DNA from: CBDCMJ01 sp965218875
GTDB taxonomy: Bacteria; Chloroflexota; Dehalococcoidia; Lucifugimonadales; UBA3495
Length of the DNA stretch: 64,000 nucleotides
Assembly (NCBI GenBank): GCA_965218875.1
Contig: OZ244707.1
Span: 2,232,001 to 2,296,000 of the forward strand
Direction of reading: 5' to 3'
The position numbers were made by a program, and so were the translations under genes. Positions 26,461-34,277 of the stretch are shown piece after piece; the stretch's first letter is position 1; every line of letters begins with the position of its first letter. The notes under the pieces are model-generated. The model was not told the DNA's origin and ran no database searches. It saw only the letters and a program-made list of their open reading frames with translations.

Positions 26461-27528
26461 TTAGCCACCGGTCAGGAAGCGCCTGCGGCGTTGCTGCCGG
26501 AAGGTGGCGTCTATCCACAGGACCACCAGGAAGATCGCTGCCCGGATCATGAACTGGTCGTAGATCACCACGTCCAAGTGGGTGAGCCCGCCGATGAGAA
26601 CCCTTAGGAGCAGCACTCCCAACATAGTCCCGATCATGGACCCGGACCCGCCAAACAGGCTGGCGCCGCCTATGATCACCGCGGTGAGCGCCTCGAACTC
26701 CATGCCCGTGCCCGCGTTTACCAGGGACGCCTGGAAGCGCGAGGTCAGCACCGCCCCTGCCACGGCCGCGCAGGCCCCCGATATGACGAAGGCCAAGACC
26801 CGTATCCGGTTGGCGGAGGTCCCCGCAGCGTGGGCCGACCGTTCGTTTCCTCCCACGGCGAAGAACGCGATACCCAACCTGGTGTGGGCAAGGATATAGT
26901 AGGCCACCAAGGCCATGCCGAGGAAAACGTAAAAGGCCACCGGGACGCTGCCGATGAAGTCCCCCCTACCGAAAAATCGCAGCGCATCGTTATTTATGAT
27001 CTGGCTGGTCTCGCTGCCGAAGAAGTCCAACTGGATCCGCACTGCCATAGCCCGAAACGCTGCCAGGGTGCCCAGAGTGATGATAAAGGAGGGGATGCGC
27101 AGCCGGGTCACCAGGAGCCCGTTCAGCAACCCCAAGAGCATGCCCAAAACCATCACCATCATGATCGCCAGGGGCGCCGGGACGTTCACATTGCGGACCA
27201 GCGCCGCCAGCATCACGGCGCAGACGCCCATAATTGAGCCCACGGAGAGGTCGATGACGCCGCAGATAAGCCCGAAAGCGATGCCGATGGAGACGAGGCC
27301 CAGGGTGGTGATTGGAATGGTCAGGTCCTGGAGATTGGTGGAGGCGCGAAAGGACTCGGACATGAGGATGAATACCAGGAACAGGAGGCCCACGCCCACC
27401 ACTAACATCCCCTCGTGGCTCAGGAAGTAAGCCGGAACCCTTACCCTGGCCACCAGGGGTCTTATCGCCTCGGCGGACCTCACCACGCCGACACTACCGC
27501 TCCAGACCTGCGACCGGTCAACTCGCAA
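26461..27528 (-). CDS. Sugar-type ABC transporter permease (RbsC family), first copy
   Basis: 355 residues with 8-10 membrane helices. Family motifs: LICGVIDLSVGSIMGVCAVM, GMLLGLLNGLLVTRLRIPSF, IITLGTLAAFRAMA, AVGGNERSAHAAGTSANRIR (coupling helix) and VIIGGASLFGGSGSMIGTML. The listed TTG start lacks a clear ribosome site; an internal GTG 14 codons later is possible. It lies between the binding-protein genes (upstream, separated by a stem-loop) and the ATPase. Confidence 0.92.
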   Translation of the reverse strand: MRVDRSQVWSGSVGVVRSAEAIRPLVARVRVPAYFLSHEGMLVVGVGLLFLVFILMSESFRASTNLQDLTIPITTLGLVSIGIAFGLICGVIDLSVGSIMGVCAVMLAALVRNVNVPAPLAIMMVMVLGMLLGLLNGLLVTRLRIPSFIITLGTLAAFRAMAVRIQLDFFGSETSQIINNDALRFFGRGDFIGSVPVAFYVFLGMALVAYYILAHTRLGIAFFAVGGNERSAHAAGTSANRIRVLAFVISGACAAVAGAVLTSRFQASLVNAGTGMEFEALTAVIIGGASLFGGSGSMIGTMLGVLLLRVLIGGLTHLDVVIYDQFMIRAAIFLVVLWIDATFRQQRRRRFLTGG

Positions 27529-27724
27529 GTCGCCTCAGCCAAGTTGTTTCGCCGCGTTGTTGCCCTGTCTATGATTTTCATCCCCAGGTGGGTAACTTCC
27601 TGAAGGCTGCGGCCCATGGCGCCTCTCTGCGTGTTGCTCCCGAGCGCCGGTTGATCGTCATCGCATCGGCATCCCGCTACCTCGACCACCCCTCGTGATG
27701 ATGGCGGAGGCTCAACTGGTCTCC

Positions 27725-27751
27725 CACCCCATGGCCCTCGGCCATGGGGTG
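27725..27751 (-). terminator. Stem-loop between binding-protein and permease genes
   Basis: A perfect 12-bp stem with a 3-base loop (CACCCCATGGCC at 27725-27736 and its complement at 27740-27751), 20 bases after the stop of the binding protein at 27772. There is no T-run on the minus strand, so it more likely stabilises the upstream message or partly attenuates readthrough, a common device for making more binding protein than permease. Confidence 0.65.
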
Positions 27752-27771
27752 GCCGGGCGTTGGGTAATGGC

Positions 27772-28932
27772 TCAGGTGGGAGACGGCCACTGGCTGTCGA
27801 TCCCGACGCTTACCCCCGGCTCGGCGTCCTTGGTTACGACAACCATCGGGAATATCCTGGCCATTTCGAAGGCGTCAGCGTGGGCGCCTCCGCGCCACAT
27901 GGCCAGGGACTGGTCGAAGGAGCCCGAAATCTCCGGCCCCTGGCCGTGCTTCATCATCACCGACACGTCCAAACGGCCAGTCCTCACCCCGTCTTGGCCG
28001 TCCTTGAGGCCATCGCATCCGGCGATAAGGACATCTTCCCGCCGCCCCGCGTCTTCGTACGCCTTGGCGATTCCCAGCGCTCCCTGGTCTTCGCCACCGA
28101 ATATGCCCTTGAGGTCAGGGAACCTCTGCGCCACCGTGCGGCCCAGGGAGTAACCGCCCTCCTGGGACCAGGCGGTCCCCTGTTCCACCGCCACCACCTC
28201 CCCACCCCATTCGGCGGCCCCGTCCAAGAACCCTGCCTTCCGCATGTTCCCCGCGGAAACGACGAAGTCACCCACCGCCATGTACAACTTCGAGCCGGGG
28301 GCCAGCCTGGTGCCCATCCACTTGGCGTTCAGGTACCCGTCGTCGTAGAACCTAAAGCCGTACTTCAGGGTGGGACGCCGGAGATTGTCGCAGCACCATC
28401 CCAGCATGAATACGTTCGCCTTCCTGGCCCGTTCCGCCGGGTCTGCTACCGTGGCCGGGTCGGTGACGCCCAGGGAGATGATGTCGTACCCCCGGGAGAT
28501 GCCCAGGTCCATGTGCTCGGCCTCCTTGGCCGAGTCGAAAGCCGAGTCCAGCACCGTGTACTCCACGCCCGCTTCCTCGCACTCCCTCTTATAGACGTTA
28601 TGGGTCTGGGCCAGGAACGGGTGGGCGAGAAGGATTGCGATGTGGAGGAAGGTTAGTCCCTCTATCTGCCTCACCGCCTCGGGCGAGTACATGTTTAGGG
28701 GCATGGCTGCGAGGTCGGGGAGCCGTTTGATCAACTCGCCCGTCTGCTGCTGGGCCAGCGCCGTTCCTCCACCGGGACCTTGCTCGGAGGCCTGGTAGAG
28801 CAGCAACGCCGAGGACGCGGTCAACCCCAAGGCCAAAGCGCCCTTCATGAAAGTCCGCCGGTCCATGATGTTGCGGTTCACCTGCAAGGTGAGCGCCTGC
28901 AACTTGAGGGAGCTCTTTTCTTTCTTGTTCAT
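27772..28932 (-). CDS. Periplasmic-type sugar-binding protein (ABC importer), copy 2
   Basis: 386 residues. The N-terminus has a twin-arginine-like signal, MDRRTFMKGALALGLTASSA, after about 22 leader residues, then a solute-binding protein of the type I (ribose-binding-like) fold: HIAILLAHPFLAQTHNVYKR, GYDIISLGVTDPATVADPAE, KAGFLDGAAEWGGEVVAVEQ, GIFGGEDQGALGIAKAYEDA and VLIAGCDGLKDGQDGVR. It is a paralogue of the preceding gene at 28966; both share the block SQEGGYSxG. GAGAGG precedes the ATG by eight bases. It delivers substrate to the two-permease importer encoded downstream. Confidence 0.9.
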   Translation of the reverse strand: MNKKEKSSLKLQALTLQVNRNIMDRRTFMKGALALGLTASSALLLYQASEQGPGGGTALAQQQTGELIKRLPDLAAMPLNMYSPEAVRQIEGLTFLHIAILLAHPFLAQTHNVYKRECEEAGVEYTVLDSAFDSAKEAEHMDLGISRGYDIISLGVTDPATVADPAERARKANVFMLGWCCDNLRRPTLKYGFRFYDDGYLNAKWMGTRLAPGSKLYMAVGDFVVSAGNMRKAGFLDGAAEWGGEVVAVEQGTAWSQEGGYSLGRTVAQRFPDLKGIFGGEDQGALGIAKAYEDAGRREDVLIAGCDGLKDGQDGVRTGRLDVSVMMKHGQGPEISGSFDQSLAMWRGGAHADAFEMARIFPMVVVTKDAEPGVSVGIDSQWPSPT

Positions 28933-28965
28933 ATCTAAACCCTCTCAATCTTGCCCAAGGACGCA

Positions 28966-30195
28966 CTAGACGGGCGATTTCCACTGGTCCGCGATATTCT
29001 CCGCGGTCACCACACGCAGTCTCATGCCCATGGAGAACCAGGCGGAGTCACCGTGTATGGGGCCTCCCCGAATCATGGCCTCCACAAAGTCCATAGCCCT
29101 GATGGTCTCCGGCCCGTGCCCGGCACGTATCATGATCGACATATCCAGGCTGCCGTCGGCAATCCCGTCTTGACCGGCCTTGAAGCCATCGACTCCGGTG
29201 ATGAGAAGCCCATCCCGACGGCCCGCGTCCGCCGCGGCCTGGTGGAACCCCAGGGCGCCCAGGTCGTCTCCACCGAAAAGGGCCTGAAGGTCAGCGTAAC
29301 TGCCGAGAATCGCCTCGCCCACCGTGTAGCCGCCCTCTTGGCTCCAGCCGGTCCCCTCCTCGAAGGCTACGACCTCCAGGCCGGCCTGGGCCGCGCCATC
29401 CAAGAACCCTGCCCTCCGGGCCTGCCCGGTGTGGCTGACCAGGTCACCCACGGCGCCGGCCACCTTCGCGCCGCTGCCGAGCTGCTCGCCCATCCATTGG
29501 GCCGTCAATTGCCCTTCTGCATAGGTGTCTTTGGCCCACCGGGCGGTGGGGCGGACCAGGGTATTCTCCGCGTAGGCCATTACGATCTGGCCCGATCTCC
29601 GGGCGCGATTGATGTTCGCTCCCCCGGAGGTCGTGTCCAAGGCATGATAGATTATCACGTCGTACTCGCCGGCGATGGCCTGGTCGAAGTTGTCCTGTTC
29701 CTTGTTCAGGTCGCCGGCCGAGTCCAGCACCGCGTACGTCATGCCGAGCCTTTGCTCAGCTTCCTCTTTGAAGATGTTGCTGCTACTTAGCGTATACGGA
29801 TAGGCCAAGTCGTTGGCCAGGTAGATGACGGAGTGACCGTCGGGGAACTCCCACATCTCGTCCGCCTTGAACGGCAGGGTCTCCAGTGGCGGAAACCTCA
29901 TGACCATCCAGTCGAGGTTTTCTTCGCCGGCCACCTCAACGGGTGCGCTAACCTCCGGGGCTGCAGTGCCCTCCGGCGCCACTGTCTCGCCCGCCGGGGC
30001 AGCCGCCCCCGTAGTCGCCGTGGGTGGGACCGGCGTCGCGCCGTCACCGCCGCAAGCCTGGAACAGCAACAACGCAGCGCTGGCGGACAGACCCAGCACC
30101 ATAGCGCCTTTCATGAAGTCCCGTCGGCCTATCTGCTTGCGCTCCGCCTGCTTGGTCAGGAATTTAAGATGGACGTTTCGTCCAGATTGGTCCAT
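28966..30195 (-). CDS. Sugar-binding lipoprotein (ABC importer), copy 1
   Basis: 409 residues; first gene of the importer operon. Signal region GRRDFMKGAMVLGLSASAAL is twin-arginine-like and ends LLFQAC, a probable lipobox, followed by a Thr/Pro/Ala-rich tether, so it is likely a Tat-exported lipoprotein tethered to the membrane. The binding fold shows VIYLANDLAYPYTLSSSNIF, IIYHALDTTSGGANINRARR, ARRAGFLDGAAQAGLEVVAF, ALFGGDDLGALGFHQAAADA and LLITGVDGFKAGQDGI. The GGGAGG ribosome site is seven bases before the ATG. Two different binding proteins may widen the substrate range of one transporter. Confidence 0.91.
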   Translation of the reverse strand: MDQSGRNVHLKFLTKQAERKQIGRRDFMKGAMVLGLSASAALLLFQACGGDGATPVPPTATTGAAAPAGETVAPEGTAAPEVSAPVEVAGEENLDWMVMRFPPLETLPFKADEMWEFPDGHSVIYLANDLAYPYTLSSSNIFKEEAEQRLGMTYAVLDSAGDLNKEQDNFDQAIAGEYDVIIYHALDTTSGGANINRARRSGQIVMAYAENTLVRPTARWAKDTYAEGQLTAQWMGEQLGSGAKVAGAVGDLVSHTGQARRAGFLDGAAQAGLEVVAFEEGTGWSQEGGYTVGEAILGSYADLQALFGGDDLGALGFHQAAADAGRRDGLLITGVDGFKAGQDGIADGSLDMSIMIRAGHGPETIRAMDFVEAMIRGGPIHGDSAWFSMGMRLRVVTAENIADQWKSPV

Positions 30196-30270
30196 GGTGA
30201 AGCCTCCCCATCTGGATAGGCCGGGTCGTCATCACGCCTCCCAACACCTACCACCCCGCATGATTGTAAT

Positions 30271-30298
30271 TTTCTATCGCCCCATTGGCCCCTGTCAA
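30271..30298 (-). promoter_or_regulatory. Promoter of the sugar-importer operon
   Basis: Minus-strand TTGACA (complement of 30293-30298) and TAGAAA (complement of 30271-30276) with a 16-base spacer, about 75 bases ahead of the first binding-protein gene. Confidence 0.6.
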
Positions 30299-30377
30299 TA
30301 GGCGATTCGGGCAATTCAAGGCCTTCCTTTTTGGCGCCCAGCCCCTGCCTTTTCCACAGTTCCTCGATTCGAGCTGT

Positions 30378-31094
30378 CTACTGGGTGAGGGCCTCGTCAA
30401 TGACCGCCTGCAAAACACTGAACGGCACAGCCCCAACCAGCTTTCGGCCATTGATAAAGAAGGTTGGGGTCGCCCTTACGCCGTAATCGCGCCCTGCCTG
30501 GTAATCCCCAAAAACTGTCATGGTGTGGTCGCCGCTCTCCACACAACGCGTGAAGACCTTCGTGTCCAGGCCCAGGTCGGCGGCATACTCGCTCAGAGTC
30601 TCCAATCCCAGGTCCTCTTGGTTTTCGAACAGCACCTTATGGTATTCCCAAAATTTCCCCTGGTCGCGGGCGCACTCCGTAGCCTCCGCTGCTTTCTGCG
30701 CGTCGGGATGCAAAGGTGAGATGGGGAAGTTGATAGTCACGTATTTCAGCAAGCCCTCGTATTCGCTGAGGACTTGGGGAAGAATCTCCCGGGCGTGGTG
30801 GCCGCAGAATGGGCATTGGTAGTCGACGAATTCGACAAACGTGACCGGGGCGTCCGGGGGTCCGCGGAACGGCCGCCCTGCTACGTCGATGGTCACAATC
30901 TCCCCGGTGACGGCCTCCAGCGGAACCACAAAGGGCTGTTGCAGCGGGCTTGGTTCCAGGACCTGAGGCGAGGTCGAAGTCAGGCGGTATACTCCCCATG
31001 CCGCCGCGAATCCGCACCCAAAGGCCACCAGCACTATTAGAGCCACGAACAGGTCGGCCGTTTTTATGGTGATGGTGCCGTTGCCCGTCTGCAT
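30378..31094 (-). CDS. Membrane-anchored DsbA-like thiol-disulfide oxidoreductase
   Basis: 238 residues. An N-terminal membrane anchor (about 12-35, LFVALIVLVAFGCGFAAAWG) is followed by a DsbA-type thioredoxin fold outside the membrane: VTFVEFVDYQCPFCGHH with Cys94 and Cys97, an all-helical insertion containing ECARDQGKFWEYHKVLFENQ, and the cis-Pro loop YGVRATPTFFINGR. It would oxidise or isomerise disulfides in exported proteins. The first 44 residues match the anchor of the rhodanese at 31378 (23 identities, no gaps). Third gene of a unit with the rhodanese and a secreted Cys-rich peptide, which may be its substrate. No ribosome site is clear. Confidence 0.92.
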   Translation of the reverse strand: MQTGNGTITIKTADLFVALIVLVAFGCGFAAAWGVYRLTSTSPQVLEPSPLQQPFVVPLEAVTGEIVTIDVAGRPFRGPPDAPVTFVEFVDYQCPFCGHHAREILPQVLSEYEGLLKYVTINFPISPLHPDAQKAAEATECARDQGKFWEYHKVLFENQEDLGLETLSEYAADLGLDTKVFTRCVESGDHTMTVFGDYQAGRDYGVRATPTFFINGRKLVGAVPFSVLQAVIDEALTQ

Positions 31095-31155
31095 GTTTAT
31101 CGGCAGGGGCGGGCTTGCATTGATCTAGCCAGGTTGCCCGGCGGACGAGGAGGCT

Positions 31156-31350
31156 TCAATCGAGCGGCACGTATGAGCAACAATTCACTCCCCCTGACCC
31201 GTCGCAGGCCTGCAACTCGTCCTGTACAAAGGTATTTGCTTCGGCTGCGGGGGCGCGACCCTCGCCCCACACCCAGCCGATGGACGACATCGATATGGCC
31301 ACCGCCAGCATGATTAGCACGATGACGGATGACAACGTGTACTTTCTCAT
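31156..31350 (-). CDS. Small secreted Cys-containing peptide, unknown family
   Basis: 64 residues. MRKYTLSSVIVLIMLAVAIS is a classical signal sequence, with a possible signal peptidase site after PAAEA (residue 38), which would release a peptide of about 26 residues carrying Cys49 and adjacent Cys57-Cys58 (QACDGSGGVNCCSYVPLD). I do not recognise the family. It lies 27 bases after the rhodanese stop and 61 bases before the DsbA start on the same strand, so all three are probably one transcript. A role as a sulfur carrier, redox peptide or metal ligand handled by its neighbours is inference. Signal peptide plus position make coding likely; no strong ribosome site is seen. Confidence 0.7.
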   Translation of the reverse strand: MRKYTLSSVIVLIMLAVAISMSSIGWVWGEGRAPAAEANTFVQDELQACDGSGGVNCCSYVPLD

Positions 31351-31377
31351 GGTTTAAGGCTCATGGTTTAACGCCGG

Positions 31378-32370
31378 CTAGCCGCCTTCAGTGAAGGCGC
31401 CCGGACCGGGGCCGGCGACGACCGGCAGGCCGTCCCTGCTCCACCCGGGCCACGCCTCCTCATAGCTGCGCACGTCAGGGTAGCCAAGGGCCTTCAACGT
31501 CATGTAGGTGTGGGCGTTGTGTTCCCCGCCCTGGCAGTAGGTCACGATCGTCTTGTCCCTGGTTACCCCTTTGCTGTTGAACAACTCCTGAAGCTCCCCT
31601 AGGTCTCTCAGCGTTCCGTTTCGATTCCGGGTGTCTTTCCAGAACAAGTTGATGGCGCCGGGGACGTGACTCCTGTTGTAATGTGCCTCCGGCCGCACAT
31701 CGAGGATGACAAGGTTGGGGTTGCTGCTGTGTTCCAAGATCCACGAGGCCGTAGCCAGGTGCTGCGGCGCGTACTCTACGGGGAATACGCCCGGCTCGAC
31801 CTCAGCGGCAACTTGGGTGAGGCGCCGGCCTTCACTGAACCATTTGGGAAAGCCTCCGTCCAGTACCCTCACCTTCCGGTGGCCGAAGTGCTGAAGTTTC
31901 CAGAATACTCTGGAGGCCTGGTAGCTGCCCTTGTCATCGTAGAGCACCACGTAGCTGTCTTTGCCTATGCCCAGCCGGCTGAATAGCCGGGTTATCTCAT
32001 CGTCGCTGATGAGCGCCCCTCTGACCTGGCTGTCCCGGTCCACCAGGGAGGGGGCGGGAAGACTCAGCGCGAAAGGAATGTGGCCCGCCGTAAATTTGTA
32101 TGAGATGCGAAGGTCGATGATTCGTATCTCAGGAGCGTTTAGGAGAGGGTCCAACTGCTCGGTGGTTATCAGCGGGGACTGGGGGAAAAATTCATCGATG
32201 CCCCCGACGGTAGAGAGTTGCGAAGCGGCAAGGGGTTGTTGCGGCGAGGCCGAATCTGGACCAAATATGCCCCATGCCGCGCCGAATCCGCCTCCAAAAG
32301 CAAGAAGCAAAGCCAAGACTGCCAGGAGCCAGGTCTTCTTGATGGTGATAGCGCCTTCACGTATCTGCAT
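31378..32370 (-). CDS. Membrane-anchored two-domain rhodanese (sulfurtransferase)
   Basis: 330 residues. N-terminal anchor (about 12-34, LLAVLALLLAFGGGFGAAWG), then two rhodanese domains. The first (about 67-185) has no Cys in its active loop (YDDKGSYQASR), as usual for the non-catalytic half; the second (about 205-320) has Cys279 in TYCQGGEHNAHTYMTLKALG. Thiosulfate or mercaptopyruvate sulfurtransferases move a sulfane sulfur from donor to thiol acceptor; here the domain should face outward. I prefer the ATG at 32370 because the protein then starts MQ like the DsbA two genes on; an ATG at 32406 adds 12 residues. First gene of the rhodanese-peptide-DsbA unit. Confidence 0.9.
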   Translation of the reverse strand: MQIREGAITIKKTWLLAVLALLLAFGGGFGAAWGIFGPDSASPQQPLAASQLSTVGGIDEFFPQSPLITTEQLDPLLNAPEIRIIDLRISYKFTAGHIPFALSLPAPSLVDRDSQVRGALISDDEITRLFSRLGIGKDSYVVLYDDKGSYQASRVFWKLQHFGHRKVRVLDGGFPKWFSEGRRLTQVAAEVEPGVFPVEYAPQHLATASWILEHSSNPNLVILDVRPEAHYNRSHVPGAINLFWKDTRNRNGTLRDLGELQELFNSKGVTRDKTIVTYCQGGEHNAHTYMTLKALGYPDVRSYEEAWPGWSRDGLPVVAGPGPGAFTEGG

Positions 32371-32474
32371 GGTCGTCCCGTTTCGGGCAGGCTCCCTTTG
32401 GCGCATTACGGCTAGTCGATGTAGCCGGCAAGAGGGCTTGACTCTAGAGGCCGATTTGCTGTGTGGGCCTATAT

Positions 32475-32504
32475 TTCATATGGCTACGGGTCATATGGCT
32501 GCGG
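32475..32504. repeat. Tandem 15-bp direct repeat upstream of the rhodanese unit
   Basis: TCATATGGCTACGGG at 32475-32489 is followed directly by TCATATGGCTGCGGG at 32490-32504, one mismatch. It lies about 105 bases upstream of the rhodanese start, where a regulator could bind. A tandem site of this kind is only a candidate operator. Confidence 0.6.
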
Positions 32505-33005
32505 GACGGTACGGCGCCAACCAGATCCCCGCAGCTAAATTATAGACCATAAGTCTCTCCTGCTGGGGGACCTGCTGCCAATTTGTCCGATGGTCCGCAC
32601 GAGTTCCGGTCGGGCTTAGCTAGGTCGACGCCTTATCAACCCCTTCAGGTCAAGTCTCTCGGCGGGAAGCTCATTCCGTACTTGGATCCAGAGATACCCA
32701 TACCCTCGAGTAATCCTCGCCGAGGTGATAACGGCGGTGATTTGCGACGGGGCAGGCAGTCGCGCTTCAGTCTGTCGATGGCTCCCATCGCCGGAGCGCT
32801 CCTACCATGTCCAGTATCCGGGGCTTGCTGCGACGCATTTTGGATTCCTCGTCGCTGAGCTCTGTCGGAATTACAGAGAGGTGGGCTCCAACCAATTAGT
32901 CCACATTTATTATTAGAGGAATAACAGGGGTGCGCGGGGAATGATGTAAGGCGGTGCCACGACTTCACCCGCGAAGACTGAACAGTTGCAATCGGCCAGC
33001 TCGCA
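32505..33005. other. Intergenic region
   Basis: About 500 bases without a supported gene. Open frames on both strands have no ribosome sites or family likeness. Near 32850 the string GGATTCCTCG followed later by CGGAAT recalls one end of the dispersed repeat at 40055, but the match is too short to call a copy. Confidence 0.4.
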
Positions 33006-33034
33006 TTGACATTCCGGCAGGGCAGCTTTAGCAT
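33006..33034 (+). promoter_or_regulatory. Promoter of lipoprotein gene
   Basis: TTGACA (33006-33011) and TAGCAT (33029-33034) spaced by 17 bases, giving a 5' leader of about 50 bases before the ATG at 33093. Confidence 0.65.
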
Positions 33035-33092
33035 CCACTACTAACCGAGTTTTTCGCGTGGTCTAACCTTCATAATTGGGGGAGGATAGGAA

Positions 33093-33773
33093 ATGAAAAC
33101 CTTGCTGCTTCCTGTGCTGGTCGCCTTGCTAGCCATTGGCGTCGTATCCTGCGGGTCCAACCAGGCCGAGTTGGACCAGGCCAACGCCAGAGTTCAGGAA
33201 TTGGAAAGTCAGGTCTCCAGTGCCGACGAGAAGCTGGCGCGCCTTTCCCAGAACCTGGCCTCCGGCGGCGGCGTCAACGTGAAGATGATGCCCGATGAGG
33301 CCGGAAACCCTTCGGTGAGAATGGATGAGGTCTTCAGCTTCGGCACAAACTTCGCGTTTTGCCGTGTGGACAACGTTCCTGTCGGTTTCGTGATGCCTAC
33401 CTTCGCCATGGGCGAGGTGTTCATAGAGCCCAACACCTTCTTCATGGAAATGACCACTACTGATATCGCTTCCTTTGATATCAGCACATCGGGCGACGGG
33501 ACGACCCGGGCAGTAATGACGGGAGAGTTTGGTTGCGCCACCGAGGCTGGAGTAGGGGGGAGCACGGTCGGCAGCAGGGACGATTTCGAGTCGGCTACCT
33601 TTGAGATCACCGCGGTTGATGGTGGAATCGGCAACGCCAACGATTCGTTCGTATTCAAAGTGTTCTTCGACGAGGATGAGGCCCCCCTCAACTACAACAT
33701 CTTCGGCCCGGAGTTCGACTTCACAGGGGACATGGTGTCGGGCGATATCACTGTCATCGATCCCGAGGCTTAG
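33093..33773 (+). CDS. Lipoprotein with N-terminal coiled coil, unknown function
   Basis: 226 residues. MKTLLLPVLVALLAIGVVSC is a lipoprotein signal with the lipobox ending at Cys20. Residues ~23-58 (AELDQANARVQELESQVSSA onward) form a short heptad coiled coil reminiscent of Lpp-type spacers. The remaining acidic domain is beta-rich with Cys residues in NFAFCRVDNV and GEFGCATEAG that could pair. I do not recognise the family. AGGA is ahead of the ATG and a good promoter lies at 33006; it seems to be a single-gene unit. The low pI and outward location are consistent with a surface protein. Confidence 0.85.
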   Translation: MKTLLLPVLVALLAIGVVSCGSNQAELDQANARVQELESQVSSADEKLARLSQNLASGGGVNVKMMPDEAGNPSVRMDEVFSFGTNFAFCRVDNVPVGFVMPTFAMGEVFIEPNTFFMEMTTTDIASFDISTSGDGTTRAVMTGEFGCATEAGVGGSTVGSRDDFESATFEITAVDGGIGNANDSFVFKVFFDEDEAPLNYNIFGPEFDFTGDMVSGDITVIDPEA

Positions 33774-34277
33774 ATTCCTGGACGTCGTCGCTGCTCGCCT
33801 TTGATGGCAGCTGTGGCCTGGACACGCAGTAGCTCCATTGCCCGGATAGACCTCGCTATGGTCTCCGGTGCTTTAACGGGCCGTGTGCCCAGGGCAAGGA
33901 TAGGCCCACTCCCCCTTGTTTCGGCTTCCCAGGCACAGTTTCACCTTAGCGTGGAATGGGATGGGCCGGACGCCAACCACCTGGAGGAGTCTCCTCGTAT
34001 GTTGCAACCTGGGGCGGGAGCCCGGAATGATGGGGGCTGCCCTCTGAATGGCTATGACCTTGGGGAGGCCGTACCGGAAGGGATGAAAAGTGGGGGAGCA
34101 CCCGGCATTGACCCCAGACTTGAGCCACCGGCGCTCCGGGCCCTTGTTGATGCCGGCCATTTTCACAATAAGGGCAGGGGGGGCTGCACACTACCCCACC
34201 AGGAGCGGCGGCAGCGTAGCCTCGAAGATATAGAGCGGGCCCCGGAGACTCGGGAAAAGGATCAGGGTTGAGAAGGG
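33774..34277. other. Intergenic region between convergent genes
   Basis: About 500 bases after the lipoprotein gene and beyond the purF stop. No gene, tRNA or clear terminator is seen; open frames on both strands look random. Confidence 0.4.

Noticed and set aside
32669..32881. Possible third copy of the dispersed repeat
   Set aside because: Only short strings (CATTCCG, GGATTCCTCG, CGGAAT) match, and the spacing is about twice that of the other copies.
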